A stretch of DNA of 64,000 bases from Bacillus sp. UNC438CL73TsuS30 (GCF_000482325.1 NZ_AXVA01000019.1:1-64000); one strand, 5' to 3'; shown: positions 10,957 to 27,841, counted from the first letter of the stretch. Translations and numbers: made by a program. The notes: generated by a model from the letters alone, not told the origin.

Positions 10957-11529
10957 AAAAAATCGCAGTATTTGCATCAGGGAGCGGAAGTAATTTTCAA
11001 GCCATCATTGATGTCGTTCAATCTGGAGAGCTAAAGGCCGATATTTCACTTCTTGTTTGTGACAAACCTGGTGCTTTTGCGGTTGATCGGGCAAATGCCG
11101 CCGGAATTCCAAGCTTTGCTTTTTCGGCTAAGGATTATCCATCAAAGGATGCCTATGAGACGGAAATTCTTGCGGAGTTAAAAAAACGTGGCGTGGAATT
11201 CATTGTCCTCGCGGGCTATATGCGTTTAATAGGACCGACCTTACTGCGAGAGTTTCAAGGAAGAATTGTCAATATTCATCCTTCCTTACTTCCTGCTTTT
11301 CCCGGTAAAGATGCCATTGGTCAGGCGCTTGACGCCAAAGCAACGTGGAGCGGAGTAACCATTCATTTTGTTGATGAGGGAATGGACACTGGGCCGATTA
11401 TCGTTCAGGAACGCGTTCGTTTGGAAGAAGATGAAACACGTGAAAGCCTGCAGAACAAAATCCATGCAATTGAACACAAGCTATATCCGGCAATTTTACA
11501 GGTGCTTTTAACACAAGGGGGTATTGTAA

Positions 11530-11555
<26 letters not shown>
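10953..11555 (+). CDS. purN: Phosphoribosylglycinamide formyltransferase PurN
   Basis: 200 residues. It transfers a formyl group from 10-formyl-THF to GAR. The N-terminal [12 protein letters not shown] binds the substrate phosphate. The catalytic block [12 protein letters not shown] carries the Asn-His pair, and the conserved Asp lies in [11 protein letters not shown]. It overlaps purM by 4 bp and purH by 26 bp. Confidence 0.97.
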
Positions 11556-14353
<2,798 letters not shown>

Positions 14354-14396
14354 ATGAAAGAGGGCTGGCTACGCTGCCAGTCCTCTTCATTATTTT
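14354..14396 (+). terminator. Terminator of the pur operon
   Basis: A long hairpin: AATGAAAGAGGGCTGGC (from 14353) pairs with GCCAGTCCTCTTCATT (to about 14391), followed by ATTTT. It begins right at the purD stop codon. Confidence 0.88.
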
Positions 14397-14404
14397 GGGA
14401 ATTC

Positions 14405-14822
14405 CGTAATCGAAGTGGGTGTAGATGCCTGTGAAGAGGAAAAAAGGGTGTTAGTGGTAACCGAGCGAGGCTATAGATGCCCGTAAAGAGGAAAAAAAGA
14501 TGTTAGTGGTAACCGAGCGAGGCTATAGATGCCCATGAAGAGGAAAAAAGAGTGCACGCGGTAATCGAAAGGGGCAATAGATACCCGTAAAGAGGAAAAA
14601 AAGGTGTTGGCGGTAACCGAAAGAGGCAATAGATGCCCGTAAAGAGGAAAAAAAGATGTTAGTGGTAACCGAGCGAGGCAATAGATGCCCATGAAGAGGA
14701 AAAAAGAATGCAGACGGTAACCGAAAGAGGCTAGAGAAGATGAAAAAAGAGTGCACGCGGTAATCGAAAGAGGCAATAGATGCCCGTAAAGAGAAAAAAA
14801 AGTGTACGAGGTAACTAAACAA
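14405..14822. repeat. Tandem array of 52-bp repeats (array A)
   Basis: About eight degenerate copies of a 52-bp unit containing TAGATGCCCGTAAAGAGG, an A-run, then GGTAACCGAGCGAGG. The TAGATG anchor falls at 14422, 14474, 14526, 14578, 14630 and 14682, exactly 52 bp apart, then at 14777 after one copy shortened by 9 bp. The unit is not a multiple of three and the minus frames across it are merely stop-free by composition, so it is not protein-coding. It sits between two convergent genes and is clearly related to the array at 51620-52240. Confidence 0.93.
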
Positions 14823-14833
14823 GCGTTTAAAAA

Positions 14834-14864
14834 CAAAAAAGCCCTCCCAAGAGAAGGCTTTAGA
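14834..14864 (-). terminator. Terminator of the DUF2892 gene
   Basis: On the minus strand, AAAGCC and GGCTTT arms (14838-14843 and 14856-14861 on the plus coordinates) are followed by TTTTGTTTTT. It lies a few bases past the stop of the gene at 14868. Confidence 0.65.
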
Positions 14865-14867
14865 TAT

Positions 14868-15182
14868 TTAAGTCGGGTTATAAGGCAAAACCTCATCCCC
14901 ATCCATATTCGTCAATCCCTCCAACCCATCCATTGAATCATGATGAGCCTCAGACTGTTTAATTTCAGGATTCATAACAGGACATTTTTTATAAAGAGCT
15001 GTTACGGGGCAGTAACGGACAATTCCTTCCCCTACCTTCATCGCACCACAAACAGCTGCTAATAAATAAGAGTCTCTCCAAGGTCTTTTAACAAGTTTGG
15101 CAGTTGCCCAAGCAAGAACAGTCAAGCCAAAGGTAATTCGAATCAAGGCATTTAAAATCCCGATATTTGGTTTGATATTCAT
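14868..15182 (-). CDS. DUF2892 (YgaP-like) small membrane protein
   Basis: 104 residues. An N-terminal block with MNIKPNIGILNALIRITFG, then WRDSYLLAAVCGAMKVGEGIVRYCP, fits the DUF2892 inner-membrane domain with two hydrophobic hairpin segments (about 10-32 and 42-60). The C-terminal 30 residues are acidic and polar. The start at 15182 has GGAGTG upstream; the longer frame to 15212 begins with residues that do not fit the family. The function is unknown, although the domain is often found with rhodanese-like sulfur-transfer proteins. Confidence 0.8.
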   Translation of the reverse strand: MNIKPNIGILNALIRITFGLTVLAWATAKLVKRPWRDSYLLAAVCGAMKVGEGIVRYCPVTALYKKCPVMNPEIKQSEAHHDSMDGLEGLTNMDGDEVLPYNPT

Positions 15183-15233
15183 ATTGTTCACTCCTTCACA
15201 AAATTTTAACATTATTTATCAAGTCTTTACTGC

Positions 15234-15261
15234 TTTACATTGCGAAATATGATAGTATAAT
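15234..15261 (+). promoter_or_regulatory. Likely promoter of yerA
   Basis: TTTACA (15234-15239), a 16-bp spacer and a perfect TATAAT (15256-15261), about 85 bp upstream of the yerA start. Confidence 0.65.
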
Positions 15262-15346
15262 AACAAATGGTTTTGTAAGGGTTTTCTTTACGATTAAATC
15301 AATATTCTTTTATAGATAAATAGACTTAAAGAGGGAGGGATATCAT

Positions 15347-17089
15347 GTGCTGGAACAACGTTATCGATGGAAAAATAAACATTTACGGACGCATGTATCA
15401 GTATTAGAGGGGAGAACTTCTCCCACCATTTTATTAAAAAATGCTTTGTATTTAAATCAGGCTTTTCGTCAATGGATGAGAGCCAATATTTGGATTTATG
15501 ATGATCGGATTGTTTATGTCGGCGAAAACTTGCCAGCTAAATTAAAGAACTGCGAAGTAATCGATTGTACAAATGAAATTCTTGTTCCTGGATACATTGA
15601 ACCGCATGCCCATCCGTTTCAATTATATAATCCCCATACATTGGCGGAATATGCATCACAATTTGGAACGACAACCTTAATCAATGACAATATGGCGCTA
15701 ATTTTAAACTTAAAAAAAAGGGAAGCGTTTTCATTATTAAGGGAGCTGCGGACCATTCCGACTACAATGTTTTGGTGGAGCCGTTTTGATTCCCAAACGG
15801 AAATATTAGGGGAAGAAGAAACCTTTTCACACAGTAATGTAAAATTGTGGCTTGAGCATGATGCAGTCCTTCAGGGCGGAGAATTAACAGGTTGGCCGAA
15901 GCTTCTAGATGGGGACGATATGATGCTTCATTGGATTCAGGAAGCAAAGCGGATGCGGAAGAAAATTGAAGGTCATTTTCCGGGTGCATCTGAAAAGACT
16001 TTAGCGAAGCTGATGCTACTTGGGGCGGATTGCGACCATGAATCAATGACAGGTGAAGAGGTTTATAATCGACTAATGCAAGGCTATATGGTAACATTGC
16101 GCCATTCATCGATTCGGCCAGATTTACCGGTACTTCTTGACGATATAAAACGATTAGGGATTCAAACGTATGATCGGTTCATGTTTACGACAGATGGGTC
16201 AACATCCAATTTTTACGAGCAGGGAATTATTGATCAGCTGATCCGGATTGCAATTGAAAAGGATGTTCCGAGCATTGATGCTTATAATATGGCAACGATT
16301 AACGTCGCAAGGTACTATAACATTGAACATTTACACGGAAGTATTGCAACCGGACGGGTTGCCAATATTAACTTTTTATCGAGCATTGAAGATCCAACTC
16401 CTATTTCTGTTCTTGCGAAAGGTAAATGGGTTAAACGCGACGGGAAACAAACGGAAGTGAATGCTGAGATTAACTGGCCGGACTTCGGACTTAAGCCACT
16501 GGAACTGGATTGGAATTTGTCTATTGATGATTTGCAATTTTCGATGCCATTTGGGATAAAAATGGAGAATTCTGTTATCACGAAACCCTATTCCATTGCT
16601 ATTGATGTTTCAGGAGATGAACTGCCAACGAATCATGATGAAAGCTTTTTTACATTGATTGACCGTAAAGGTAAGTGGAGAATCAATACCATGCTAAAGG
16701 GATTTACTTCAAAGTTATCCGCGCTTGCAAGTTCTTTTTCAGGCACAGGAGACATTATATTAATCGGTAAAAATAAAAAAGATATGATCCATGCATTTGA
16801 CCGAATGAAAGAACTTGGCGGAGGAATTGTGTTAGTGCAGGATGGTCAAGTGATTTGTGAGGTTCCTTTATCATTGGGAGGAATCATGTCGGAAAAGCCG
16901 ATGGAACGTTTAATGGAGGAAGAAAAAAGACTTCTTGAAGAACTGAGTGAACGGGGGTATTCATTTGGAGACCCCATTAGTAGTTTATTATTTTTCTCTT
17001 CTACCCATTTACCGTACATTCGAATCACACAGCAAGGAATGTACGATGTTATGAATAAAACAGTACTCTTTCCGTCTATAATGCGTTAA
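15347..17089 (+). CDS. yerA: YerA, adenine deaminase-like amidohydrolase
   Basis: 580 residues, same length class as B. subtilis YerA. The metal-dependent hydrolase motif is in GYIEPHAHPFQLYNP near residue 85. EGHFPGASEKTLAKL and the C-terminal LPYIRITQQG are shared with adenine deaminases and YerA. Adenine deaminase converts adenine to hypoxanthine; whether YerA does so is not settled. The GTG at 15347 follows GAGGGAGGGA, and the overlapping ATG at 15345 is out of frame. Its place downstream of pur suits purine salvage. Confidence 0.85.
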   Translation: MLEQRYRWKNKHLRTHVSVLEGRTSPTILLKNALYLNQAFRQWMRANIWIYDDRIVYVGENLPAKLKNCEVIDCTNEILVPGYIEPHAHPFQLYNPHTLAEYASQFGTTTLINDNMALILNLKKREAFSLLRELRTIPTTMFWWSRFDSQTEILGEEETFSHSNVKLWLEHDAVLQGGELTGWPKLLDGDDMMLHWIQEAKRMRKKIEGHFPGASEKTLAKLMLLGADCDHESMTGEEVYNRLMQGYMVTLRHSSIRPDLPVLLDDIKRLGIQTYDRFMFTTDGSTSNFYEQGIIDQLIRIAIEKDVPSIDAYNMATINVARYYNIEHLHGSIATGRVANINFLSSIEDPTPISVLAKGKWVKRDGKQTEVNAEINWPDFGLKPLELDWNLSIDDLQFSMPFGIKMENSVITKPYSIAIDVSGDELPTNHDESFFTLIDRKGKWRINTMLKGFTSKLSALASSFSGTGDIILIGKNKKDMIHAFDRMKELGGGIVLVQDGQVICEVPLSLGGIMSEKPMERLMEEEKRLLEELSERGYSFGDPISSLLFFSSTHLPYIRITQQGMYDVMNKTVLFPSIMR

Positions 17090-17154
17090 AATGTAAATAG
17101 GTTAATGCATTACAGTGTAAAAGTCTTTTAACCAAAAATAGGGGTGGCTATTAG

Positions 17155-18207
17155 ATGAAGAAATGGGCGGTCATAGTGGCAGCTGTCTTCTTATTGTTGT
17201 CCGGATGCAGCAAAAAGGAAACTGTCAAAAAGCCTGATGAGAATGTGAAAAAAGATGTAGGAAAAGTAGAACAAAAAGCGGATGAAAAGAATGAATTCCC
17301 ATATTACTTTCCTTTAACCGGAAAGGGTTCACAAACTGAAACAGACAGCAGGGCTGTTGCTGTAATGATTAATAACCATCCTGCAGCAAGACCGCAATCA
17401 GGTTTAAACAAGGCTGATATCGTTTATGAAATTTTGGCTGAAGGGAATATCACAAGATTTCTTGCCGTATTTCAAAGCGAAAAGCCCAAAAATATCGGGC
17501 CGGTACGGAGCGCCCGGGATTATTATATTGACTTGGCCAAAGGCTTAAATGCACTTTATATTGCTCACGGCTATAGTCCGGAAGCCAAAAAAATGCTTAA
17601 ATCAGGATATATTGACAACTTGAATGGCATGGTTTATGATGGAACACTTTTCCATCGGGCGAGTTTTAGAGTAGCACCGCACAATTCGTATATCACCTAT
17701 GATAATATTTTAAAAGGTGCGAAAATGAACAAATATTCAATGGACAAAACACCACCTTCCTTTAAATTTCTTTCAGAAGAGGACGCTAAAAAGGTTACCG
17801 GAGCCGATGCTAAATCGGTAAAGATTTCTTATTATGCTAGCGGCGACTTTGATTGTGTGTATGAGTATGATTCCGCTACAGGGAAATATAAACGTTTCCA
17901 GGGCGGGGAACAAACTGTTGATTTAGAAACAAAAGACCCGATCCTTTTAGATAATATTTTCATTGTTGAGGCAAAGCATGAAGTAATCGACAAAAAAGGA
18001 CGGCGTACGATCGACTTTCAATCCGGAGGCAAAGGGTATTTAGTGCAGATGGGGAAAGTAAACGAAGTGGAATGGAAAAATGAGAACGGTAGGATCGTCC
18101 CAATGAAAAATGGAGAAGAGGTTCCATTTGTCCAAGGTAAAACATGGGTAAACGTTGTTCCAACAGACCCGGGAATGCAAAAAAGTGTTTCGTTTAATGT
18201 GAAATAA
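17155..18207 (+). CDS. yerB: YerB-like lipoprotein (DUF3048)
   Basis: 350 residues. The N-terminal signal MKKWAVIVAAVFLLLSGCS ends in a clear lipobox (LSGC), so it is lipid-anchored outside the membrane. A charged Lys/Glu-rich linker of about 35 residues follows. The DUF3048 region holds RPQSGLNKADIVYEILAEG and NIGPVRSARDYY. Expected to act in the envelope; no enzymatic role is established. It lies just upstream of yerC, as in B. subtilis. Confidence 0.9.
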   Translation: MKKWAVIVAAVFLLLSGCSKKETVKKPDENVKKDVGKVEQKADEKNEFPYYFPLTGKGSQTETDSRAVAVMINNHPAARPQSGLNKADIVYEILAEGNITRFLAVFQSEKPKNIGPVRSARDYYIDLAKGLNALYIAHGYSPEAKKMLKSGYIDNLNGMVYDGTLFHRASFRVAPHNSYITYDNILKGAKMNKYSMDKTPPSFKFLSEEDAKKVTGADAKSVKISYYASGDFDCVYEYDSATGKYKRFQGGEQTVDLETKDPILLDNIFIVEAKHEVIDKKGRRTIDFQSGGKGYLVQMGKVNEVEWKNENGRIVPMKNGEEVPFVQGKTWVNVVPTDPGMQKSVSFNVK

Positions 18208-18235
18208 TTTTATTCAAACTAAAGGGGTATAAAAT

Positions 18236-18553
18236 ATGCAAATAAATAAGCTAAGAGGGAAAGAACTGGATCAACTTTTTCTAGGGATTCTTTCGTTAAA
18301 AGATCTTGAAGAGTGTTATCGTTTTTTTGATGACCTTTGCACGATTAATGAAATTCAGTCATTGGCCCAACGCTTAGAGGTAGCAAGAATGCTTCGTGAA
18401 GGAAATACCTATCACAGGATTGAAGGAGAAACCGGTGCAAGTACTGCAACGATCTCACGTGTAAAACGATGCTTAAACTATGGAAATGACACCTATGAAA
18501 TGGTGCTAGAACGAGTCAAAGAAGAAAAATCGACTACAACTGAGGAAGCATAA
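18236..18553 (+). CDS. yerC: YerC, TrpR-like DNA-binding protein
   Basis: 105 residues. The YerC/YecD family has the TrpR fold. LAQRLEVARMLREGNTYHRI and TGASTATISRVKRCLNYG form the helix-turn-helix. The ATG is preceded by AAAGGGG. It has no partner trp genes nearby; the targets in Bacillus are not firmly known to me. A terminator follows within a few bases of the stop. Confidence 0.92.
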   Translation: MQINKLRGKELDQLFLGILSLKDLEECYRFFDDLCTINEIQSLAQRLEVARMLREGNTYHRIEGETGASTATISRVKRCLNYGNDTYEMVLERVKEEKSTTTEEA

Positions 18554-18557
18554 AGCC

Positions 18558-18590
18558 AAAAACCGGAGAGAAATTCTTCGGTTTTTCTTT
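18558..18590 (+). terminator. Terminator after yerC
   Basis: AAAAACCGGAG (from 18559) pairs with CTTCGGTTTTT (to about 18586) with one mismatch, followed by CTTTTG. Confidence 0.8.
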
Positions 18591-18591
18591 T

Positions 18592-18671
18592 GTCTAGTTC
18601 CGGCTCTAGCCCCACTAGGTTGCTTCGGCACTTGCCTTAAGCTGAACAAGTGCTTTCGATTTTCTAGTTGG
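18592..18671. repeat. Dispersed Bacillus-type intergenic element, probably partial
   Basis: An 80-bp stretch bounded by TCTAG at both ends (18593 and 18664 regions), with GGCTCTAGCCCCACTAGG and an inner hairpin GCACTTG (18628-18634) / CAAGTGC (18647-18653). It resembles, from memory, an intergenic repeat common in Bacillus genomes that begins TCTAGCTCCAGCG. Only one copy is in the window, so repeat status rests on recall. Confidence 0.45.
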
Positions 18672-18757
18672 ATTTTCTTTCTATTAGGTTTTCTTTTTTA
18701 TTACGTTTCCTCTAATGCTATAATGGTGTAATGAAATGAATGTAGGAGGACCTTGGG

Positions 18758-19441
18758 ATGTATGATTTTCGCGAGTGGCGCCATGTGTTTAAACTCGACC
18801 CTAATAAACAGATATCGGATGAACATTTAGAAGCAATTTGTGAATCAGGTACGGATGCAGTGATAGTGGGAGGTACAGATGGAGTTACACTCGAAAATGT
18901 CCTCGATTTAATGGCCAGAATACGTAAGTTTGCTGTACCATGTGTTCTAGAGGTATCAAGTGTTGAAACAGTTACCCCTGGATTTGATCTCTATTTTATT
19001 CCAACGATTTTAAATAGTAAGGATCCAAAATGGATTACCGGGCTTCACCATCACGCGGTGAAAGAATTTGGCGACCTTATGGATTGGGAAGAAATCGTTA
19101 TGGAAGGTTATTGCATCATGAATAGTGAATGCAAAGCGGCCAAACTGACAGATGCTGTTACGGAGATTACGGCTGAAGATGTAAGGGCCTATGCGATGAT
19201 GGCTGAAAAAATGTTTCAACTGCCTATTTTTTATCTCGAGTTTAGCGGGCAATATGGACAACCAGAAGTGGTTTCAGACGTGAAAAAAGTCCTTGAAAAA
19301 GCGACCTTTTTTTATGGCGGTGGTATATCCACGTATGAGCAGGCTGTGGAAATGGCAAAATTTGCTGATGTAATTGTTGTAGGAAATGCGATTTATGACG
19401 ATTTTAAAAATGCCTTAAAAACAGTACAGGCAGTTCGATAG
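18758..19441 (+). CDS. pcrB: Heptaprenylglyceryl phosphate synthase PcrB
   Basis: 227 residues with a TIM-barrel fold. It joins heptaprenyl diphosphate to sn-glycerol-1-phosphate, the archaeal-type ether lipid step found in Bacillales. Visible are N-terminal [23 protein letters not shown] (phosphate loop), YLEFSGQYG and [12 protein letters not shown]. The ATG follows GTAGGAGG. It is 67 bp upstream of pcrA and probably co-transcribed with it and ligA. Confidence 0.95.
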   Translation: MYDFREWRHVFKLDPNKQISDEHLEAICESGTDAVIVGGTDGVTLENVLDLMARIRKFAVPCVLEVSSVETVTPGFDLYFIPTILNSKDPKWITGLHHHAVKEFGDLMDWEEIVMEGYCIMNSECKAAKLTDAVTEITAEDVRAYAMMAEKMFQLPIFYLEFSGQYGQPEVVSDVKKVLEKATFFYGGGISTYEQAVEMAKFADVIVVGNAIYDDFKNALKTVQAVR

Positions 19442-19508
19442 AAAATTGCTGGAAGAGTAAAAACAATGGTAAAATAAGAACAAATGTTTGATTTGGCGGT
19501 GAAGAAGA

Positions 19509-23782
<4,274 letters not shown>

Positions 23783-23796
23783 GAGGTGTTACCACC

Positions 23797-24942
23797 GTGA
23801 AAAAGCTTTTACTGCTTGTCTTTTCGTTTGTCCTTCTGCTAAGCGGCTGTTCATTAAACTTTCAAAAGCAGGATGAGGTCGTGCAAACAAAAGAGAAAAC
23901 GAAAGGAAAAGCAATTATTCCTAAATATAATATTTCCGATAAATATTATCGGACGATTTTACCGTTTGAACCAGGGGAAGCCCGCGGGATGATTGTCGGC
24001 AATCTTAACACGAGATACGATATTGATGAATTTGAAACAGGTTTAATGCGGATTGCCCAAAATACCTTTGATACGGATCAATATTATTTTCGTGAAGGCC
24101 AGGAAATAAAACGAGATACTGTAAGACTATGGCTAAATCGAAAATTCACCAAAAACCAATTAAAAAACCAAGGATTGAAGCCTTCTGAAAATATTGGTCT
24201 TAACCCGCTTGATACGGGTAAGGGAGAAACACCCATTTATCTTGCCCATATTTTAGAGCATGATTATTTAACCAAAACGGATAAAGGAACGGTTAAACTA
24301 GGCGGAATTACCATAGGACTAGCGTTAAATTCGATTTATTACTATCAAACGGTTCAATACGGACCGACCTATGAGAAGAAAATAGACTATTCTAAAATGA
24401 AAAGTGAAGGAGAACAAATTGCCGCGGAAGTATTAAAACGTATTCGCAGTATGAAAAAATTGGGGAATATACCAGTGACAATTGCCTTATTTGAAACACA
24501 GAGCAAATCATCGGTTGTTCCAGGTAACTTCTTTGCGTACACGAATGTAGATGCCGGCAGTTCAAGTATAGATGGCTGGGAAAAAGTAAACGAAAAATAT
24601 TTCTTATTCCCGTCAACAGACGCACAAGATAAGCATAGGGATGACCTTACTGCATTTTTAAACTTTAAGCAGGATGTTGAAGAGTATTTTCCAAATTATA
24701 ACGGCGTAATTGGCAGAGCCTTTTATGTTGGCGACCAGCTCCAGGAGCTGAAAATCTCCATTCCGATTCAGTTCTATGGAAAAATGGAAGCTGTCGGCTT
24801 TACCCAATATGTAACAGGTTTGGTCATGGATCGTTTTCCGAAATATATTTCAGTTTCCGTCAGTGTAACATCTGTTGATGGGCCAGAGGCACTTATAGTC
24901 AAAAAGGCAAACGAGACAGAACCGTTTGTACATATTTACTAA
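23797..24942 (+). CDS. yerH: CamS-family lipoprotein (YerH)
   Basis: 381 residues. The signal peptide MKKLLLLVFSFVLLLSGCS has lipobox LSGC. The rest matches the CamS sex-pheromone-precursor family (ISDKYYRTILPFEPGEARG, GNLNTRYDIDEFE). In enterococci and staphylococci the cleaved signal peptide of relatives acts as a pheromone; whether that holds here is unknown. The GTG start is preceded by AAGAGGTG. End of the pcr-lig operon. Confidence 0.92.
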   Translation: MKKLLLLVFSFVLLLSGCSLNFQKQDEVVQTKEKTKGKAIIPKYNISDKYYRTILPFEPGEARGMIVGNLNTRYDIDEFETGLMRIAQNTFDTDQYYFREGQEIKRDTVRLWLNRKFTKNQLKNQGLKPSENIGLNPLDTGKGETPIYLAHILEHDYLTKTDKGTVKLGGITIGLALNSIYYYQTVQYGPTYEKKIDYSKMKSEGEQIAAEVLKRIRSMKKLGNIPVTIALFETQSKSSVVPGNFFAYTNVDAGSSSIDGWEKVNEKYFLFPSTDAQDKHRDDLTAFLNFKQDVEEYFPNYNGVIGRAFYVGDQLQELKISIPIQFYGKMEAVGFTQYVTGLVMDRFPKYISVSVSVTSVDGPEALIVKKANETEPFVHIY

Positions 24943-24964
24943 ATATTATACTTTGTAAAATAAT

Positions 24965-24993
24965 GATCCGGGGCAACCCCGGATCTTTTTTTT
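24965..24993 (+). terminator. Terminator after yerH
   Basis: A perfect 9-bp stem GATCCGGGG/CCCCGGATC (24965-24973 with 24977-24985), 3-nt loop and T8 tail. Confidence 0.95.
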
Positions 24994-25076
24994 CAGGTTA
25001 TAACTATAGTTCAAATGATTGATACTATAAAGTGAATTGGATGTAAACGTTTTTAATACATAGGAGGGTTTTAAAC

Positions 25077-26624
25077 ATGGTACAACCTTACAAACATGAG
25101 CCACTCACAGATTTTACGGTTGATGAAAACCGCCAAGCTTATCTTCAGGCATTACAAACCGTTAAAGGTTATTTAGGCAAGGATTATGACCTTGTGATTG
25201 GCGGCGAAAAAATTACGACTGAAGATAAAATTGTTTCCTATAACCCAGCGAATAAAGAAGAGGTAATTGGCCGCGTTTCGAAAGCAAACAAAGATCTTGC
25301 TGAAAAAGCGATGCAGGCAGCAGTAGAAGCATTCAAAACGTGGAAAAAAACGAAAGCAGAAGTGCGTGCTGATGTGCTTTTTAAAGCGGCTGCGATTATT
25401 CGCCGACGCAAGCATGAGTTTTCAGCTTTGATGACAAAAGAAGCTGGTAAGCCATGGAGAGAAGCAGATGCTGATACAGCAGAAGCAATTGATTTCCTTG
25501 AGTTTTATGCACGTCAAATGCTAAGAATCAAAAACGGAGTACCTGTTCAAAGCCGTCCAAATGAACATAATCGATATGACTATATTCCGCTTGGGGTGGG
25601 AATTATTATTTCGCCTTGGAACTTCCCCCTTGCTATTATGGCGGGAACAACTGTTGCGGCAATTGTAACCGGTAATACCGTCCTATTAAAACCAGCTTCA
25701 ACAACTCCAATTATTGCAGCTAAATTTGTTGAGGTAATGGAAGAATCAGGTCTTCCTAAAGGCGTCTTAAACTTTGTGCCAGGAAGTGGAGCAGAAGTGG
25801 GTGACTATTTAGTTGATCATAAAGATACTCGTTTCATCAGCTTTACAGGTTCCCGTGATGTTGGTCTCCGTATTTTTGAACGTTCTTCCAAAATAAACGA
25901 AGGTCAAATCTGGATGAAGCGCTTGATTGCAGAAATGGGAGGTAAAGATACCATTGTTGTTGACAGTGAAGCAGATCTTGAGCTTGCTGCACAATCCATT
26001 GTTGCTTCTGCCTTCGGTTTCTCCGGTCAAAAATGCTCTGCATGTTCTCGTGCAGTAATCGTTGAAGATGTATATGATACAGTCCTAAACCGTGTTGTTG
26101 AGTTAACAAAACCATTAACAGTGGGGGAACCTACAGAACAAGGCACCTTCACCGGTCCAGTAATTGATAACAACGCGTTCAAAAAAATCATGGAATACAT
26201 CGAGATTGGAAAACAAGAAGGTAAATTAATGGCCGGTGGTGAAGGGGACAATTCAAAGGGCTATTTCATTCAACCAACTGTTTTTGCTGACCTTGCTCCA
26301 AACGCCCGCATTATGAAGGAAGAAATCTTTGGACCAGTTGTCGGCATCACAAAGGCGAAAAACTTTGATGAAGCAATTGAAATTGCCAACAACACTGAAT
26401 ACGGCTTAACAGGTGCGGTCATCACCTCAAACCGTGCGCACATGGAACAAGCCCGAGAAGATTTCCATGTTGGTAACCTTTACTTCAACCGCGGCTGTAC
26501 AGGTGCCATCGTCGGCTACCAGCCATTCGGCGGCTTCAACATGTCCGGAACCGACTCCAAAGCAGGCGGCCCAGACTACCTATTGCTACACATGCAAGCA
26601 AAAACAACTTCTGAATTATACTAA
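25077..26624 (+). CDS. rocA: L-glutamate gamma-semialdehyde dehydrogenase (1-pyrroline-5-carboxylate dehydrogenase) RocA
   Basis: 515 residues, the exact length of B. subtilis RocA. It oxidises pyrroline-5-carboxylate or glutamate semialdehyde to glutamate with NAD, in proline and arginine breakdown. Visible: [27 protein letters not shown] with the general base Glu, and [13 protein letters not shown] with the nucleophile Cys. The ATG follows TAGGAGGG. No proline dehydrogenase gene is in the window; the proline transporter putP is about 19 kb away. Confidence 0.95.
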   Translation: MVQPYKHEPLTDFTVDENRQAYLQALQTVKGYLGKDYDLVIGGEKITTEDKIVSYNPANKEEVIGRVSKANKDLAEKAMQAAVEAFKTWKKTKAEVRADVLFKAAAIIRRRKHEFSALMTKEAGKPWREADADTAEAIDFLEFYARQMLRIKNGVPVQSRPNEHNRYDYIPLGVGIIISPWNFPLAIMAGTTVAAIVTGNTVLLKPASTTPIIAAKFVEVMEESGLPKGVLNFVPGSGAEVGDYLVDHKDTRFISFTGSRDVGLRIFERSSKINEGQIWMKRLIAEMGGKDTIVVDSEADLELAAQSIVASAFGFSGQKCSACSRAVIVEDVYDTVLNRVVELTKPLTVGEPTEQGTFTGPVIDNNAFKKIMEYIEIGKQEGKLMAGGEGDNSKGYFIQPTVFADLAPNARIMKEEIFGPVVGITKAKNFDEAIEIANNTEYGLTGAVITSNRAHMEQAREDFHVGNLYFNRGCTGAIVGYQPFGGFNMSGTDSKAGGPDYLLLHMQAKTTSELY

Positions 26625-26629
26625 TAGAA

Positions 26630-26674
26630 TCGACAAAATTCGGGTGGTGCCTGTCACCACCCGAATTTTGTCGA
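26630..26674. terminator. Bidirectional terminator between rocA and a convergent lipoprotein gene
   Basis: A 20-bp perfect inverted repeat (26630-26649 with 26655-26674) with loop CCTGT. Both arms are TTTTG/CAAAA-containing, so it can work on either strand. The centre GGTGGTGCCTGTCACCACC belongs to an AGGCACC/GGTGCCT theme seen in other terminators of this window. Confidence 0.85.
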
Positions 26675-26675
26675 A

Positions 26676-27497
26676 TTACATATTCATTTTAGGTACGTCT
26701 ACGATAAAGGGAGCAACGATGATGCGTCCTTGGTATTGAAATTGTCCCCAAATTTTATAGATACCTTTTTGGGGGAAGTAGGTCATGAATGTTACTTTTG
26801 GTCCGTTTCCTTTGGTTGTCATTGGGTGAATGTGAAGATATTCCTGCAGGTCATCTTTTATGGCAACGGCATGGCCCAGTGCACCTAAATAGGGCTGGAG
26901 GTTTTTGATCGGTTTATTCGTCTTTGCATCCCGAATCATAAAGGTCATGTTTGAGTTCATTTCTGCCATTAAATGGTCGAAGGATAAAGTTATTTTTAAG
27001 CCATCGACCATTGTCGTTAACTTTTGATCTGGAATGAGTGGTTTAGATTTAGGGATAGGCCCGTCGATATGGAGCCAATGCTTTTCCACACTATTATCCC
27101 CGCCGCCTTTTGGTGTAACTTCTGCAATTAGTTGGTAATCCCCGCCTGCTGGAAAGGCCGTCGAAATATTAAATTCTCCATTTCCTTTATATTTCGGATG
27201 GAGATGAGAAAAATAAGATAAATCTTTACTAACAATAATTAAATGCATTTTTTTCGTATGGACCGTTTCAAACGCTTGAATCGGTTTATTGGATTTATCT
27301 CTTATTAGAATTGAAATGGGAATTTTTTTATCCGGCTTTAGTGTCTCAGGAGTTTTCCATTCAGATTTTGTCGGGATTACATTCTGAGGCATTGAGCTCA
27401 TTTGATGGTCCATTGTCGATTTCGGAACCCTAATGGGATTACACGAGGTTAGTAAGGCGGTGGTCAAAAGGATTGAAACCAATTTAACGATTTTCAA
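26676..27497 (-). CDS. Secreted lipoprotein with duplicated His-x-His-Pro motif, function unknown
   Basis: 273 residues from TTG 27497, which has AAAGGAG 10 nt upstream and gives a clean signal MKIVKLVSILLTTALLTSC with lipobox LTSC. A Met-rich stretch follows (MDHQMSSMPQ). Two related halves each end in a His motif: SHLHPKY and, about 130 residues later, LHIHPM preceded by GHAV. The spacing suggests an internal duplication of a beta-sandwich domain. Met and His richness hints at copper or other metal binding outside the cell, which is inference only. It is divergent from two membrane-protein genes. Confidence 0.75.
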   Translation of the reverse strand: MKIVKLVSILLTTALLTSCNPIRVPKSTMDHQMSSMPQNVIPTKSEWKTPETLKPDKKIPISILIRDKSNKPIQAFETVHTKKMHLIIVSKDLSYFSHLHPKYKGNGEFNISTAFPAGGDYQLIAEVTPKGGGDNSVEKHWLHIDGPIPKSKPLIPDQKLTTMVDGLKITLSFDHLMAEMNSNMTFMIRDAKTNKPIKNLQPYLGALGHAVAIKDDLQEYLHIHPMTTKGNGPKVTFMTYFPQKGIYKIWGQFQYQGRIIVAPFIVDVPKMNM

Positions 27498-27841
27498 AAC
27501 GGGCAGGCTCCTTTCAAACTTAATCAATTGTTACAAAAGAAGTTATTTTAGTTTGGTAATCGATTGCATATACTAATTAATACTAAGCAAGCATTGAAGT
27601 GAAGTAAAGAAATACAAGTGAATGATAAAAATGGATCATACATCTAAGTCAAAAGAATTACGACAAATTTAATTATTCTTTAATAACTTTATAAGTATTA
27701 TTGATTATAATTAAAATTACGGAGATTACTATCAATCCAATATGAGGTAATACTGTAAATAAATATCCAAAATATAAGCGAAGAATGCTATGATTAAGGA
27801 ATAAATAATCTAGGTTTTTACTTTTACCAAAGGTGAGTGGA

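Noticed and set aside
14471..14902. Minus-strand open frames of about 100-140 codons across array A
   Set aside because: They are stop-free only because the repeat lacks stop triplets on that strand; the 52-bp unit shifts frame at each copy and there is no RBS.
25041..25056. CcpA cre site upstream of rocA
   Set aside because: TGTAAACGTTTTTA lacks the closing CA of the consensus; too weak to call.
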